This document shows, one piece after another, positions 24,752 through 33,793 of a DNA stretch of 39,834 nucleotides. The notes beneath the pieces were generated by a model. The model was not told the DNA's origin and ran no database searches. It saw nothing but the letters and a program-made list of their open reading frames with translations. Both the position numbers and the translations under genes were made by a program. Position 1 is the first letter of the stretch, and every line of letters begins with the position of its first letter. The DNA is taken from assembly GCA_029243025.1 (NCBI GenBank), contig JAQWSU010000001.1, positions 1 to 39,834 of the forward strand, in the 5' to 3' direction. The stretch is from Pirellulaceae bacterium (GTDB taxonomy: Bacteria; Planctomycetota; Planctomycetia; Pirellulales; Pirellulaceae).

Positions 24752-27153
24752 GCCTCTCCCAGATCATTTCTCGACATTGGCTGCATCCTGATTTACACCT
24801 ACGGCTGCCTATCGGCGTCTTGGTACCGAGCTTGATCTGGGTTTGCTTGTTTAACGCACAAGCAATCGGGCAAGACTCGATTGATCCAACCACTCGTATG
24901 TTTCTCGAATCGCATTGCCTGCGATGCCACAATGATTCCACTCAGGAAGGCGACTTCCGCATCGACAACTTGGCTCCCCGCTTTTCCGACCCGGTCGTTG
25001 CACAACAGTGGAGTGAGGTTTTATTTCGCATAAATGCGGGTGAAATGCCACCAGCGGACGAACCTCAACCCACCGCCACAGAACTTGGCACAGCAGTCGA
25101 AGCGATTTCGCGCCGCATCCGCCAAGCAGCCGCAGCCCGCATGGCACAGCGCGGACCTTTTGAAATCTACCGTTTGAGCCGTTCGGAATACGCCCACACC
25201 ATTTATGATCTACTCGGCGTCGTGTACGACGTCGAAGCACCTGGAGCCTTTAACGAAGATCCACGTTGGCAAGGCTTTGATCGCATCGGTGCGATGTTGT
25301 CTGTAGCGCCGTCCCATATCCAGCGGTACTTTGAAGCCGCTGAGACGGTAACGCAAATTGCCTTTCCAGACACAAACATTCCATCCCAAACAGATCGACG
25401 ACTAGTCGGTGAAGGAAAACGGCAACTATTACAACTCGGCGAAGGTTGGAGCTTTCACCTCGATCACCCCGGTCATTACAAACTCAGAATCCGCGTCAGC
25501 GGCCTACCAGCTTTTTCTGGCAGAGTACCCCGATTGTCACTCTGGCACAAACACCACAATCGTTCGTTTGCCGGCGTTGACCTGATCGCAGCTGAAACGG
25601 CGCCTGAGACGGTCGACTTTGAAGGTTTGTTCCCTGCAGGACAATATGAAATTCGCAATCATGCGAAAACGGTCAAACACGCAAATGGAGGAATTTCACT
25701 CTTCCGAAACGAAACGATTGATGCCACGACACGGGTGTCATCGTTGAAGGGCGGTCATCGCTCACCTTGGACCAAGGTAGTCGATGAACAAGGCAAGCCG
25801 ACGATGCCCCTGTTGCTCGTTGATTGGATCGAAATCGAAGGACCGATATTGACCGATTCCGATCTTGCCAAGCGGGCAGGAGTCTTCCCTGACGACGAAG
25901 AAGATCGTGAGGAAACACGAGATTGCCTGCTTCGGTTCGCGGAACGTGCCTGGCGTCGACCAGTCAACCATGAAGAACTCGATCCCTACACACGACTCAT
26001 CGCAGCGGAGCAGAATGCGGGTGAGACTTTTCAATCAGCTTATCGATCCGCTCTCACAAGCATGTTAGTCGCCCGCAGCTTCTTCAATCTAGAAGAAGGT
26101 TCTCCGAATCAAAATCGCCGAAAGATCAATCACTTTGAATTGGCCAATCGCCTGTCGTACTTTCTCTGGAGTTCGATGCCCGACGAACAGTTATTCCATG
26201 CCGCGCGCACTGGTAAACTTCGTTCCCCCGAAAGACTGGCAGCAGAATTTGACCGAATGATTGTCGATCCGAAAGTGGATCGCTTTCTCGATTCGTTTCC
26301 CAAACAATGGCTTCAATTGCATCGAGTTGGCATGTTCCAGCCGGATCCAAATATCTACCCAGAATACGGACCGTGGCTTAAGGAAAGCATGGTCATGGAA
26401 ACCACCGGCTACTTTGCCGAGATGTTTAGAATTAATCTTCCTGTACGCGATGCTATCGACTCCAACTGGACAATGCTCAATCCGCGACTCGCCATTCACT
26501 ACCTCCTCCCTTCACCGAAGCAACTGGAACTCGTACGCACAACCTTGACGGCTGAATCGGGCCGAGGTGGTATTTTGACCCATGCGTCGGTCCTTTCGCT
26601 AAGCTCTGACGGTACCCGACATCGACCGGTACATCGTGGTGCTTGGATCTCGGAAGCATTCTTCGCACACACCCCGCCACCGCCGCCACCCAATGTTGAC
26701 CCATTAGAACCCGTCGTCGGCAATCAACCGAAAAGAACAATTCGATCAAAATTGGAAGCCCATGCCGCAAATCCTAATTGCGTTTCCTGCCATGCGAAGA
26801 TCGACCCATTAGGACTCGCTTTCGAAAACTTTGATGCAATCGGACGTTGGCGCGAGACGGAGCATGTTGAAGGGGGAATCGGAACGGACCCACCGGTCGA
26901 CCCGTCGGGGACTCTCGCTGACGGACGTTCCTTTGCGAATGCTTCGGACTTCAAAACATTACTCGCAGAAAATGACCGTCGACTGGCGGAAGTCGTATTG
27001 GAGCAATTAGCAACCTACGGGTTGAGACGAGTCATGACCGTTGATGACCGTGCACAAATTCGCGCCATCGCCATATCGACACAGGATCAACAATACGGCC
27101 TACAAAGTTTAATCAGGGCGTTGATCATGTCAGATTTATTTCAAAAACGTTGA
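24748..27153 (+). CDS. PVC heme c protein: DUF1587/1592/1588/1585
   Basis: 801 aa from ATG 24748, which overlaps the preceding stop; the frame from 24667 lies inside the previous gene. A membrane/signal segment (about 20-40) is followed by a planctomycete cytochrome motif C-L-R-C-H (Cys57, Cys60, His61) in a block ending RINAGEMPPADEP, then DUF1587-like YRLSRSEYAHTIYDLLGV, a beta insert, DUF1592 (HFELANRLSYFLWSSMPDEQ), DUF1588 (RGGILTHASVLSLSSDGTRH, then HRGAWISEAF and a proline run), a second C-V-S-C-H (Cys678, Cys681, His682), and DUF1585 at the end (EQLATYGLRRVM). Likely an exported redox protein working with the DUF1552 product. Confidence 0.93.
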   Translation: MSLSQIISRHWLHPDLHLRLPIGVLVPSLIWVCLFNAQAIGQDSIDPTTRMFLESHCLRCHNDSTQEGDFRIDNLAPRFSDPVVAQQWSEVLFRINAGEMPPADEPQPTATELGTAVEAISRRIRQAAAARMAQRGPFEIYRLSRSEYAHTIYDLLGVVYDVEAPGAFNEDPRWQGFDRIGAMLSVAPSHIQRYFEAAETVTQIAFPDTNIPSQTDRRLVGEGKRQLLQLGEGWSFHLDHPGHYKLRIRVSGLPAFSGRVPRLSLWHKHHNRSFAGVDLIAAETAPETVDFEGLFPAGQYEIRNHAKTVKHANGGISLFRNETIDATTRVSSLKGGHRSPWTKVVDEQGKPTMPLLLVDWIEIEGPILTDSDLAKRAGVFPDDEEDREETRDCLLRFAERAWRRPVNHEELDPYTRLIAAEQNAGETFQSAYRSALTSMLVARSFFNLEEGSPNQNRRKINHFELANRLSYFLWSSMPDEQLFHAARTGKLRSPERLAAEFDRMIVDPKVDRFLDSFPKQWLQLHRVGMFQPDPNIYPEYGPWLKESMVMETTGYFAEMFRINLPVRDAIDSNWTMLNPRLAIHYLLPSPKQLELVRTTLTAESGRGGILTHASVLSLSSDGTRHRPVHRGAWISEAFFAHTPPPPPPNVDPLEPVVGNQPKRTIRSKLEAHAANPNCVSCHAKIDPLGLAFENFDAIGRWRETEHVEGGIGTDPPVDPSGTLADGRSFANASDFKTLLAENDRRLAEVVLEQLATYGLRRVMTVDDRAQIRAIAISTQDQQYGLQSLIRALIMSDLFQKR

Positions 27154-27201
27154 CAACCGATTTTGACCACAAGCAGACAACTTAGCCCAAAGGAAACCCC
27201 A

Positions 27202-28065
27202 ATGAGCCCCAACCGCCTCATGTTGACGCTCCTTCTCACTCTGACATTCGCTATAGGTTTAGATGCTGGCGAGACCAACAAAAGCAGTTCGACCTTGCGT
27301 GTGGCTACCGCACAACTTCCGGTGACCAAGGATATTGCCGCAAACAGCGCAGCCATTCATCGTGCATTGCAGGTCGCGATCGAAAACAAAGCAGATATCC
27401 TCCTGACACCGGAGGGATCTCTAAGCGGATACACGCCCAAGTTTGATCAAGCCGAAGTCGATCAACAGTTGGCTACACTCGTCAAGCACGCCAGTGAAGC
27501 AGGAGTCGCTCTCGCCTTAGGTACATGCTACACAGAATCGGATGACAACGAATGCTACAACCAAATCCGATTCTATGACAAGCAAGGTAAGTTTCTTGGT
27601 TTTCACAGTAAGACATTGCTCTGTGGCAGTCTCACGAAACCCTATAAGGGCGAGATCAACGATTATGCAACCAGTCCCCTGCGCACCTTTCAGATCAACG
27701 GAATCCAAGTCGGCGGATTGATCTGTAACGACATGTGGGGGAATCCTCAATGCACACCTATTCCCGACCCGCATTTGAGCCAACGCTTATCTGATGCCGG
27801 CGCGCAGATCATTTTCCTGGCCATTAATGGCGGCCGCAATGGCGGCGCCTGGTCCGAACAAGTCTACTGGCCCTATCATGAAACGAATATGCGCATGCGG
27901 GCCGCATCCGGTCGAGTTTGGGTGGTAAGCGCTGACAATTGCTTCCCTGAAAACATCCCCTGCTCAGCGCCTTCAGGCGTGTTGACTCCTAGCGGTGAAT
28001 GGGCTGCCCAAGCCCCTCGCAAGGGAGAACATGTCACCGTCCACACGATTCAACTTGGCGAATGA
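27202..28065 (+). CDS. Exported carbon-nitrogen hydrolase (nitrilase superfamily)
   Basis: 287 aa from ATG 27202, with AAAGGAAA upstream and a signal peptide ending near LDAGE. The Glu-Lys-Cys triad is complete: Glu71 in LLTPEGSLSGY, Lys137 in GFHSKTLL, Cys175 in GLICNDMWG. Members cleave C-N bonds of amides, carbamoyl compounds or nitriles. Most are cytoplasmic; an exported one in a glycan-degrading cluster might act on acetamido or other amide groups. It lies 48 nt after the DUF1592 gene and is probably in the same transcript. Confidence 0.88.
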   Translation: MSPNRLMLTLLLTLTFAIGLDAGETNKSSSTLRVATAQLPVTKDIAANSAAIHRALQVAIENKADILLTPEGSLSGYTPKFDQAEVDQQLATLVKHASEAGVALALGTCYTESDDNECYNQIRFYDKQGKFLGFHSKTLLCGSLTKPYKGEINDYATSPLRTFQINGIQVGGLICNDMWGNPQCTPIPDPHLSQRLSDAGAQIIFLAINGGRNGGAWSEQVYWPYHETNMRMRAASGRVWVVSADNCFPENIPCSAPSGVLTPSGEWAAQAPRKGEHVTVHTIQLGE

Positions 28066-28344
28066 GTAGATGACAGCGGAACGGTGTGAAGGAAAAACGC
28101 AAACCTTCCACTGAAGCTGATTTCAGCCTGCATGACTCACCAAAGCAAGGCAATCCTCTTTGTCCTGCTGCTGAGACCTGCGCTGAACGATGGATCATCT
28201 GTCAAACCCTGAAACCTTATTCTCGACGTCCACAACAGCTCAACGGATTCGCGTCTAGCCAATCTCCCAAATTCAAGTTCCAAACTATTCATCGACAAGC
28301 GATTATTCTCACCACACAATCTTTTCTCCTCGGCTCGTTCACTG

Positions 28345-29262
28345 ATGCTTAGAGTTCAAATAACCTGTTGCGCAACCCTGCTTGCTGCGATTTTTTCCTC
28401 GATTGCAACCGCAGATTCAGCGTCAAGCAATGCGGGAACCAGTTTCACCGGCCAACCGCGGAAAATCACGGTCGACCAATATGCGAGTTGGATGGCCCGT
28501 CTGCCGGATAACGCTCTCCTTTCGCGAATGTCATTACCGGGCACTCATAATTCCTGTGCTCTGCATGACGGAATATCCTTTGGTTTCGCAAAATGTCAAA
28601 CATGGCAACTGGCAGATCAACTGAATGCGGGCATTCGTTTTCTTGATATTCGCTGCAGGCACGTCGACGACACTCTTCGGATTTACCACCGTATCATCGA
28701 CCAGCATCTGTCCTTCCAAGAGGTGCGTGACATCTGCCGGACTTTCCTGAAAACACACCCCACCGAATGCATCGTGATGTCGCTCAACCAAGAGTCGACT
28801 GCGAAGCACAATACGCGAACATTTGCGGAGACATTCGCGGCCATCACAGAGAACGATGCGGCATTATGGCATCTTGGTCGGAAGACGCCTCGATTGAATA
28901 CCGTCCGAGGGAAAATTGTTCTGGTTGATCGTGTCTCAACACTCGGCGGCTTGAGATGGGGTGAGATGCAACTTCAAGACCAGTACAAAGCACCATTGAG
29001 CGTCAAGGCGAAACTCATTCGTTCACACCTTGAGCGCGCTTCGAAGGCGACACGGGGCCAGTGGTACATAAATTTTTGCAGTGGCACACGACCAAGCAAA
29101 TGGCTCACGCCAAGAAAATATGCGATCGACTCTAATGCGGTGGCACTTGAATTCCTGCAGCGTGGCAATCGCCCGTCACCCTGCTGTCTGGGAACCGTGG
29201 TGATGGATTTCCCAGGTGACGAGTTGATCGAACGAATCATCGAATCGAATTTTTCACCCTGA
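28345..29262 (+). CDS. Phosphatidylinositol-specific phospholipase C (PI-PLC X domain)-like, exported
   Basis: 305 aa with a signal peptide (to about residue 23, SIATADS). PI-PLC X hallmarks: MSLPGTHNS with His68 as general base, FLDIRCR (Asp101, Arg103) and YHRIIDQHLSFQEV with His115 as general acid, then LKTHPTECIVMSLNQE. The reaction in the family is cleavage of phosphatidylinositol or GPI-like lipids to an inositol cyclic phosphate; bacterial homologues may have other phosphodiester substrates. The 279 bases before it (28066-28344) contain no supported gene. Confidence 0.88.
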   Translation: MLRVQITCCATLLAAIFSSIATADSASSNAGTSFTGQPRKITVDQYASWMARLPDNALLSRMSLPGTHNSCALHDGISFGFAKCQTWQLADQLNAGIRFLDIRCRHVDDTLRIYHRIIDQHLSFQEVRDICRTFLKTHPTECIVMSLNQESTAKHNTRTFAETFAAITENDAALWHLGRKTPRLNTVRGKIVLVDRVSTLGGLRWGEMQLQDQYKAPLSVKAKLIRSHLERASKATRGQWYINFCSGTRPSKWLTPRKYAIDSNAVALEFLQRGNRPSPCCLGTVVMDFPGDELIERIIESNFSP

Positions 29263-29324
29263 AATGCGATCAGCTACCGTCTCGATCACCGTCTCATTTG
29301 GGCGCGCTATGATGGACTGTGAAG

Positions 29325-30167
29325 ATGATTGAATTCAAAAGAACGAACGTGACCACATCAGATGAGGCAAGACTGAACATTCTCGAGGCCGGTTCAGGTC
29401 CCCCTTTATTGTTGATACCAGGCTGGTCCCAGACCGCAGCCATCTATCGCCATCAACTCGAAGGACTTTCCGATCGCTATCGCGTGATCGCGTTAGACTT
29501 ACGAGGCCACGGTGAATCACAAAACGTGGAATATGGCTATCGCCTTTCACGCCTCGCCATGGACGTTCACGAAGTGATTTCTGCACTCGATCTGGAAGCG
29601 GTCTCCGTCCTCGGCCACTCCATGGGAAATGCCATTCTTTTTTGTCATTGGGATCTCTTTGGTCGAGACCGATTTTCGAAGCTCATCATTGCCGAGCAAC
29701 CTCCAACACTGCTGGCACAACCAGATTGGTCACTGACTGAAAGAGAAATCGCCGGCTGCATCACGACCGCCGAGCAAATGTGTAAGACTTGCGAGAATCT
29801 CGTGGGTGCCGATGCTGAGAAGTTTGCAGCGGAACTCGTGACCGGAATGCTTTCGCCTGCCGTGTCCAGAGAAGATCGCGAATTCATTATCAAGCAAAAC
29901 CTGATGATGCCTCGACAGGCCGCGTCAACCCTGTACCAGAACACGGCTTCAGCGGACTGGCGCGATTTAATCCCCCGTATCGACATCCCCACCCTGATCG
30001 TGGCAGGCAAGGCGAGCATCGTCCCCTTCGCTTCGCAACAATGGATCCAGGTGCATGTGCCAGGCGCGAAGCTGGTCGCTTTTGAAGGCAACGAAGGCGG
30101 TTCTCACTTTATGTTTTTTGAGAACTTCAAAAAGTTCAATCGTACAGTCGCGGAATTCCTTGACTGA
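29325..30167 (+). CDS. Alpha/beta hydrolase
   Basis: 280 aa from ATG 29325 (GTG 29319 is also in frame); no signal peptide, so cytoplasmic. Oxyanion loop LLIPGWSQT, DLRGHGES, nucleophile Ser99 in LGHSMGN, and catalytic His261 in GGSHFMFF. The loop where the acid often sits reads IVAGKASIVP, without Asp there, as in a subset of the family, so the acid must come from elsewhere. An esterase or similar; the substrate is unknown. It converges on tonB with a 27-nt gap. Confidence 0.88.
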   Translation: MIEFKRTNVTTSDEARLNILEAGSGPPLLLIPGWSQTAAIYRHQLEGLSDRYRVIALDLRGHGESQNVEYGYRLSRLAMDVHEVISALDLEAVSVLGHSMGNAILFCHWDLFGRDRFSKLIIAEQPPTLLAQPDWSLTEREIAGCITTAEQMCKTCENLVGADAEKFAAELVTGMLSPAVSREDREFIIKQNLMMPRQAASTLYQNTASADWRDLIPRIDIPTLIVAGKASIVPFASQQWIQVHVPGAKLVAFEGNEGGSHFMFFENFKKFNRTVAEFLD

Positions 30168-30194
30168 GAACAAAAGGGACTTGGCACCTTTGTG

Positions 30195-31019
30195 CTAGGG
30201 GCGAAGACGAAATCGAATCGGGAGAAACTCGACGGTCGGCACCGCTTCCCCCGATTGATGCGCTGGACGACCACGCCATTGACTCACCGCTTCCACCGCC
30301 ACGCGGTCCAGCAGTGCATGCCCACTGGATGCAGAAACCTCAACGTGCTCAACTCGACCCGTATCCGCAATCTGAAGACGGAGTACCATCGTGCCTTCGA
30401 GCCTTTGACGAATCGCTTCATTCGGATAGGACGGAGGCCGATTACCCGATAAATCCGGAGCTGTCTTATCTTCCATCCCTGCGACCTGTGCAACAACGAT
30501 TATCGCGGCTGGCCTGGCTACATCCACTGATCGCCGAGGCATTCGCAAGGGCTCCTTGGTCAATTCCTTGATCATGCGAACCGACTCACTCACCGTCCGG
30601 CGTGGAACTGCCGCGCGAAGCTGACCCACATCCACCATCTTCCGTTCGATCTCATGCTGCAACGACAGCTCGACCTCACCACTGGATTCACGCTTCTCGA
30701 TCGGTAAATCGCGAGGGGAAATCTCCGACAATACTTCAGCCGCAGGTTTTGACTGGTCATCGGCTCGTTCGATTTCCGGGGTCAATTCAGCCTCAAACCG
30801 AACCTCTATCAATTCCTCTGGCCGACTCCCGGTCAATGAAGTTTCCAGATAGACTGCGTTACGCTGACCGGCAAAGGCAGATGGCTTGAGCGGTTTTGAT
30901 CGAAAGTGGTAAGTCGCTGCCATGCAACCAAAATGCAAGAGAAGCGAACAGGCCATCGCCTTCAACATGGTTGGACGCCCGAGAAGTCGATTGATCACAT
31001 GCATCAAGCAGTCGCCCAC
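30195..31019 (-). CDS. tonB: TonB family energy transducer
   Basis: 274 aa. An N-terminal membrane anchor (about 18-37, AMACSLLLHFGCMAATYHF) is followed by a long acidic and basic periplasmic linker, without the usual Pro-rich repeats, and a C-terminal TonB domain (about 195-274) with RPPSYPNEAIRQRLEGTMVL, the YP motif and the beta strands ending FLPIRFRLRP. It passes proton-motive energy from ExbB/ExbD to an outer-membrane receptor; no exbB or exbD is in the window. Its likely partner is the receptor at 34877-37163, which is frameshifted. Confidence 0.88.
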   Translation of the reverse strand: MGDCLMHVINRLLGRPTMLKAMACSLLLHFGCMAATYHFRSKPLKPSAFAGQRNAVYLETSLTGSRPEELIEVRFEAELTPEIERADDQSKPAAEVLSEISPRDLPIEKRESSGEVELSLQHEIERKMVDVGQLRAAVPRRTVSESVRMIKELTKEPLRMPRRSVDVARPAAIIVVAQVAGMEDKTAPDLSGNRPPSYPNEAIRQRLEGTMVLRLQIADTGRVEHVEVSASSGHALLDRVAVEAVSQWRGRPAHQSGEAVPTVEFLPIRFRLRP

Positions 31020-31828
31020 AATATGGACAGATACAGTTTGCCGCCAGCGATCACACGCAGACGGTACATTTCTCTGCCGGCCTTAATCCACACTTCTCGG
31101 CGAGCTTGCAATCGGTCTGCTGCCCGAATGATCAACGGCGGCTTGGAATCGCCAGACGAATCTTTGCTGGATTCGGCTGCTCTGGGGAATTCTTCAGCGG
31201 AATTCTTCAGCGGAATTCTTCAGCAAGTCTACAATACTCCGGGGATTTTCACAGGCGACAAATCAACTCTCAACAGGGAACCGCCGCTTGACAATATCGG
31301 CATTGCCTGTCGTCGATTGATGCCAAAAGAGCAAAACCCGTTCCCAAATTCAGCCTAACTTGCTCTCCTTCCTTGCCAATAGCTCGTCAAAACAAGACTC
31401 CACAAACAGCTCGAGGGCAGCGAATTCTTCGAACGTCGCAAACGACCAACCCGCGAAGACAGCCAATGCGAAAGACCTTGTCGGCCTTTTCATCACCTGA
31501 CTTTACGAAAAGACGAACTGAGATCGCACACACTGCGTCCAGAAATCCCGCCTCAGTAATTCCCGCACTGCCATCCGAAAATTCGTGAATCCTGGTTAAA
31601 ACAAACGAAGACCGCCCAAATAGAAGAAGTATGAGTATTGAAACAGTCCGACCATCATTTCATCTCTGATTGGCGTCGCATCATTCGACACACGAGTTAA
31701 TCCAACCGACACACACCTTCCGGCTTTGAATGCCCTGCACATCCCTCTAAACTTGATGATGTGCCCACCGCCCCGACAAATGTCAGTCAAATCTGATCGC
31801 GGCACAAACACGGTCGAGGAATTTTGCC
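31020..31828. other. Divergent intergenic region between tonB and the sensor kinase gene
   Basis: 809 bases that must hold both divergent promoters. Apart from the 13-bp tandem repeats I see no supported gene; the open frames here lack binding sites and protein-like composition. GAGGAAT just before 31829 is the kinase ribosome binding site. Confidence 0.6.
31186..31224. repeat. Three perfect tandem 13-bp repeats
   Basis: GGAATTCTTCAGC is repeated three times head to tail (31186-31198, 31199-31211, 31212-31224). It lies between divergent tonB and kinase genes, so it could be a regulator-binding array or a slippage-prone microsatellite. Confidence 0.9.
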
Positions 31829-33190
31829 ATGCGATGGCCTTTGCGAAATCAGATTCTGCTACCCATGGTCGGCCTCATGCTTGCTGCCCTTATCAGCGTG
31901 AGCCTACTCAATGCCTACCTGTCCCTGCAAACAACTCGCCTTCGAATTGAAAGCGATTTATCTCAAGTTACTGAGACCCTAGCCAAATCCACATTCCCAC
32001 TTACCAACAGTGTGCTGCAGCAGATGCGTGATCTTGCAGGCGGTGAATTTGTCTTGACTGACCCACAAGGTGATGTGGTTGCGTCAAGTATGAATCTCAA
32101 ACCTCAAAACGACCTACCTGGGAGCGATCAGTGGGGCAATGATGCACTGCTTTCCCTCGGCAGAAAGGTGGCTGTCGATGACCGACGATACTTTCACTCG
32201 GCTGTTCCACTGCGGCGTCTTTCAGAACCAAAAAATAGGACAACACTTCATCTGCTCTATCCAGAAGAAAGTTATCGTCAAGCCTGGCGAGATGTTGTCT
32301 ATCCTCCGATCCTTGTCGGGGGTGCCACGATGGTACTGGTCGTCGGATTTTGCTTAGGAATCGCATCGCGTGTAACTCAGCCCTTGCGCCAATTGCAACG
32401 CCAAGTCGACCAAATTGCAATGGGCAATTTTCGCTCCCTGCCAGTGCCACGTCGAGATGACGAAATTGCAGACCTAAGTCGCTCGATCAATCGCATGGCC
32501 GAAATGCTTGCTCATTATGAGTCAGACGTTCGGCGTAACGAACAGCTTCGGACGCTGGGACAACTGGGAGGCGGAATCGCCCATCAAATACGGAACTCGG
32601 CAACTGGCTGCCGGTTGGCTGTTGAGCTCCATGCGCGAGAGTGTCGGCTGGAATCTGAGAGTCTCGACGTGGCAATGCGCCAGCTTGAACTGATGGAACG
32701 TTTTCTCCAGCGGTTCTTATCGCTCGGCCGCAGCGAGGAAAAAGCACACGAGTCCCTCCCGTTACAGCCGATTCTTCAAAATGTGATTTCGCTCGTAAAT
32801 CCGACAGCACGGCATATTGGAGTTGCATTAGAATGCAATCTCCCCAACGAACCTGTGAAAATCTGTGGAGACGCCGATGCGCTCGAACAGGTGTTGGTCA
32901 ACCTGGTTCTGAATGGCGTCGAAGCAGCATCCCAGCAGTCCGACGAATCTGCCCCAGCTCGCCGATTGGCACCGGCCGTCAAGGTGTCGTTGCGGCAAAT
33001 CGACGATCGCGCAGAGTTGGTTGTCGAAGATACAGGGTTGGGGCCCGCGGCGGATGTGGAAGCCACCCTGTTTGAACCGTTTGTGACCGAAAAAGCTGAC
33101 GGAACAGGATTAGGATTGGCAGTCGCAAAAGAAATCACCAACGCCCATGGCGACGAGATTCGCTGGGCTCGTCACAAAACAACGACCTAA
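31829..33190 (+). CDS. Sensor histidine kinase, truncated at its C-terminus by a TAA
   Basis: 453 aa. A first membrane helix (about 8-30), a periplasmic sensor segment, a second helix (about 158-180), HAMP (about 181-235), a HisKA box GGGIAHQIRN with phospho-acceptor His252, and HATPase_c with N box LEQVLVNLVLNGVEA, G1 VVEDTGLGPA and G2 EKADGTGLGLAVAKEI. Partner of the regulator starting 63 nt later. Oddity: after the TAA at 33188-33190 the same frame continues FVVELPLANVDKNKKTK to TAG at 33242-33244, and FxVELPL is the standard last strand of these kinases. So the final strand has been cut off by a nonsense change; some activity could remain. Confidence 0.88.
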   Translation: MRWPLRNQILLPMVGLMLAALISVSLLNAYLSLQTTRLRIESDLSQVTETLAKSTFPLTNSVLQQMRDLAGGEFVLTDPQGDVVASSMNLKPQNDLPGSDQWGNDALLSLGRKVAVDDRRYFHSAVPLRRLSEPKNRTTLHLLYPEESYRQAWRDVVYPPILVGGATMVLVVGFCLGIASRVTQPLRQLQRQVDQIAMGNFRSLPVPRRDDEIADLSRSINRMAEMLAHYESDVRRNEQLRTLGQLGGGIAHQIRNSATGCRLAVELHARECRLESESLDVAMRQLELMERFLQRFLSLGRSEEKAHESLPLQPILQNVISLVNPTARHIGVALECNLPNEPVKICGDADALEQVLVNLVLNGVEAASQQSDESAPARRLAPAVKVSLRQIDDRAELVVEDTGLGPAADVEATLFEPFVTEKADGTGLGLAVAKEITNAHGDEIRWARHKTTT

Positions 33191-33253
33191 TTTGTGGTCG
33201 AGCTACCACTGGCAAACGTAGACAAAAACAAAAAAACCAAGTAGGAGAGTTGG

Positions 33254-33793
33254 GTGGCAAAACTGTTGGTTGTGGATGATGAACAGAGCATTTGTTGGGG
33301 GCTTACCCGTTTGGGTGAGAGCAACGGCCACAAAGTGACTACTGTTTCTTCCGCTGAGCAAGCTTTGGAGACCGTCGAGAGCTTCAAGCCCGACGTTGTC
33401 ATCCTTGACGTACGGCTACCAGGCATGGACGGCCTCACGGCCATTGGCAAACTTCGCCAACACATTGGCCAGACTCCCATCATCGTAATCACCGCCTATG
33501 GGGACCTGAAAACGGCCGTCGAGGCAGTTCGCAATGGGGCCTTCGAATACATCATCAAACCTTTTGACCTACAGAAGGTGGAACGAGCGTTAAACCGTGC
33601 CCTAACAAGTAAGAATGCGGCATCGTCGGAACCACCTGCAACCCGACCGGTCAGCGGACTCGTCGGGAATTCCGCCCCACTGCAAGAAGTCTTCAAACAG
33701 CTCGCACTGGCAGCTGCCGCGGACGCCGGAGTCCTCCTTTGCGGCGAGAGTGGAACCGGCAAGGAACTAGCGGCTCGAGCAATTCACAAATAA
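33254..33793 (+). pseudogene. NtrC-family sigma54 response regulator, receiver part, interrupted by TAA
   Basis: GTG 33254 follows AGGAGAG. The receiver domain (1-115) is intact: LLVVDDE, phospho-acceptor Asp52 in [19 protein letters not shown] and KPFD. A linker leads into the AAA+ domain with the Walker A loop GESGTGKE. The frame stops at TAA 33791-33793, where related proteins continue straight on. The next codons in the same frame read [16 protein letters not shown], the expected sequence. The receiver may still be made alone, but the ATPase is lost unless the stop is read through. Confidence 0.88.

Noticed and set aside
30906-31358. 150-aa plus-strand frame overlapping the tonB start
   Set aside because: Antisense to tonB at its beginning, no ribosome binding site, and its end is only the 13-bp repeat region in translation.
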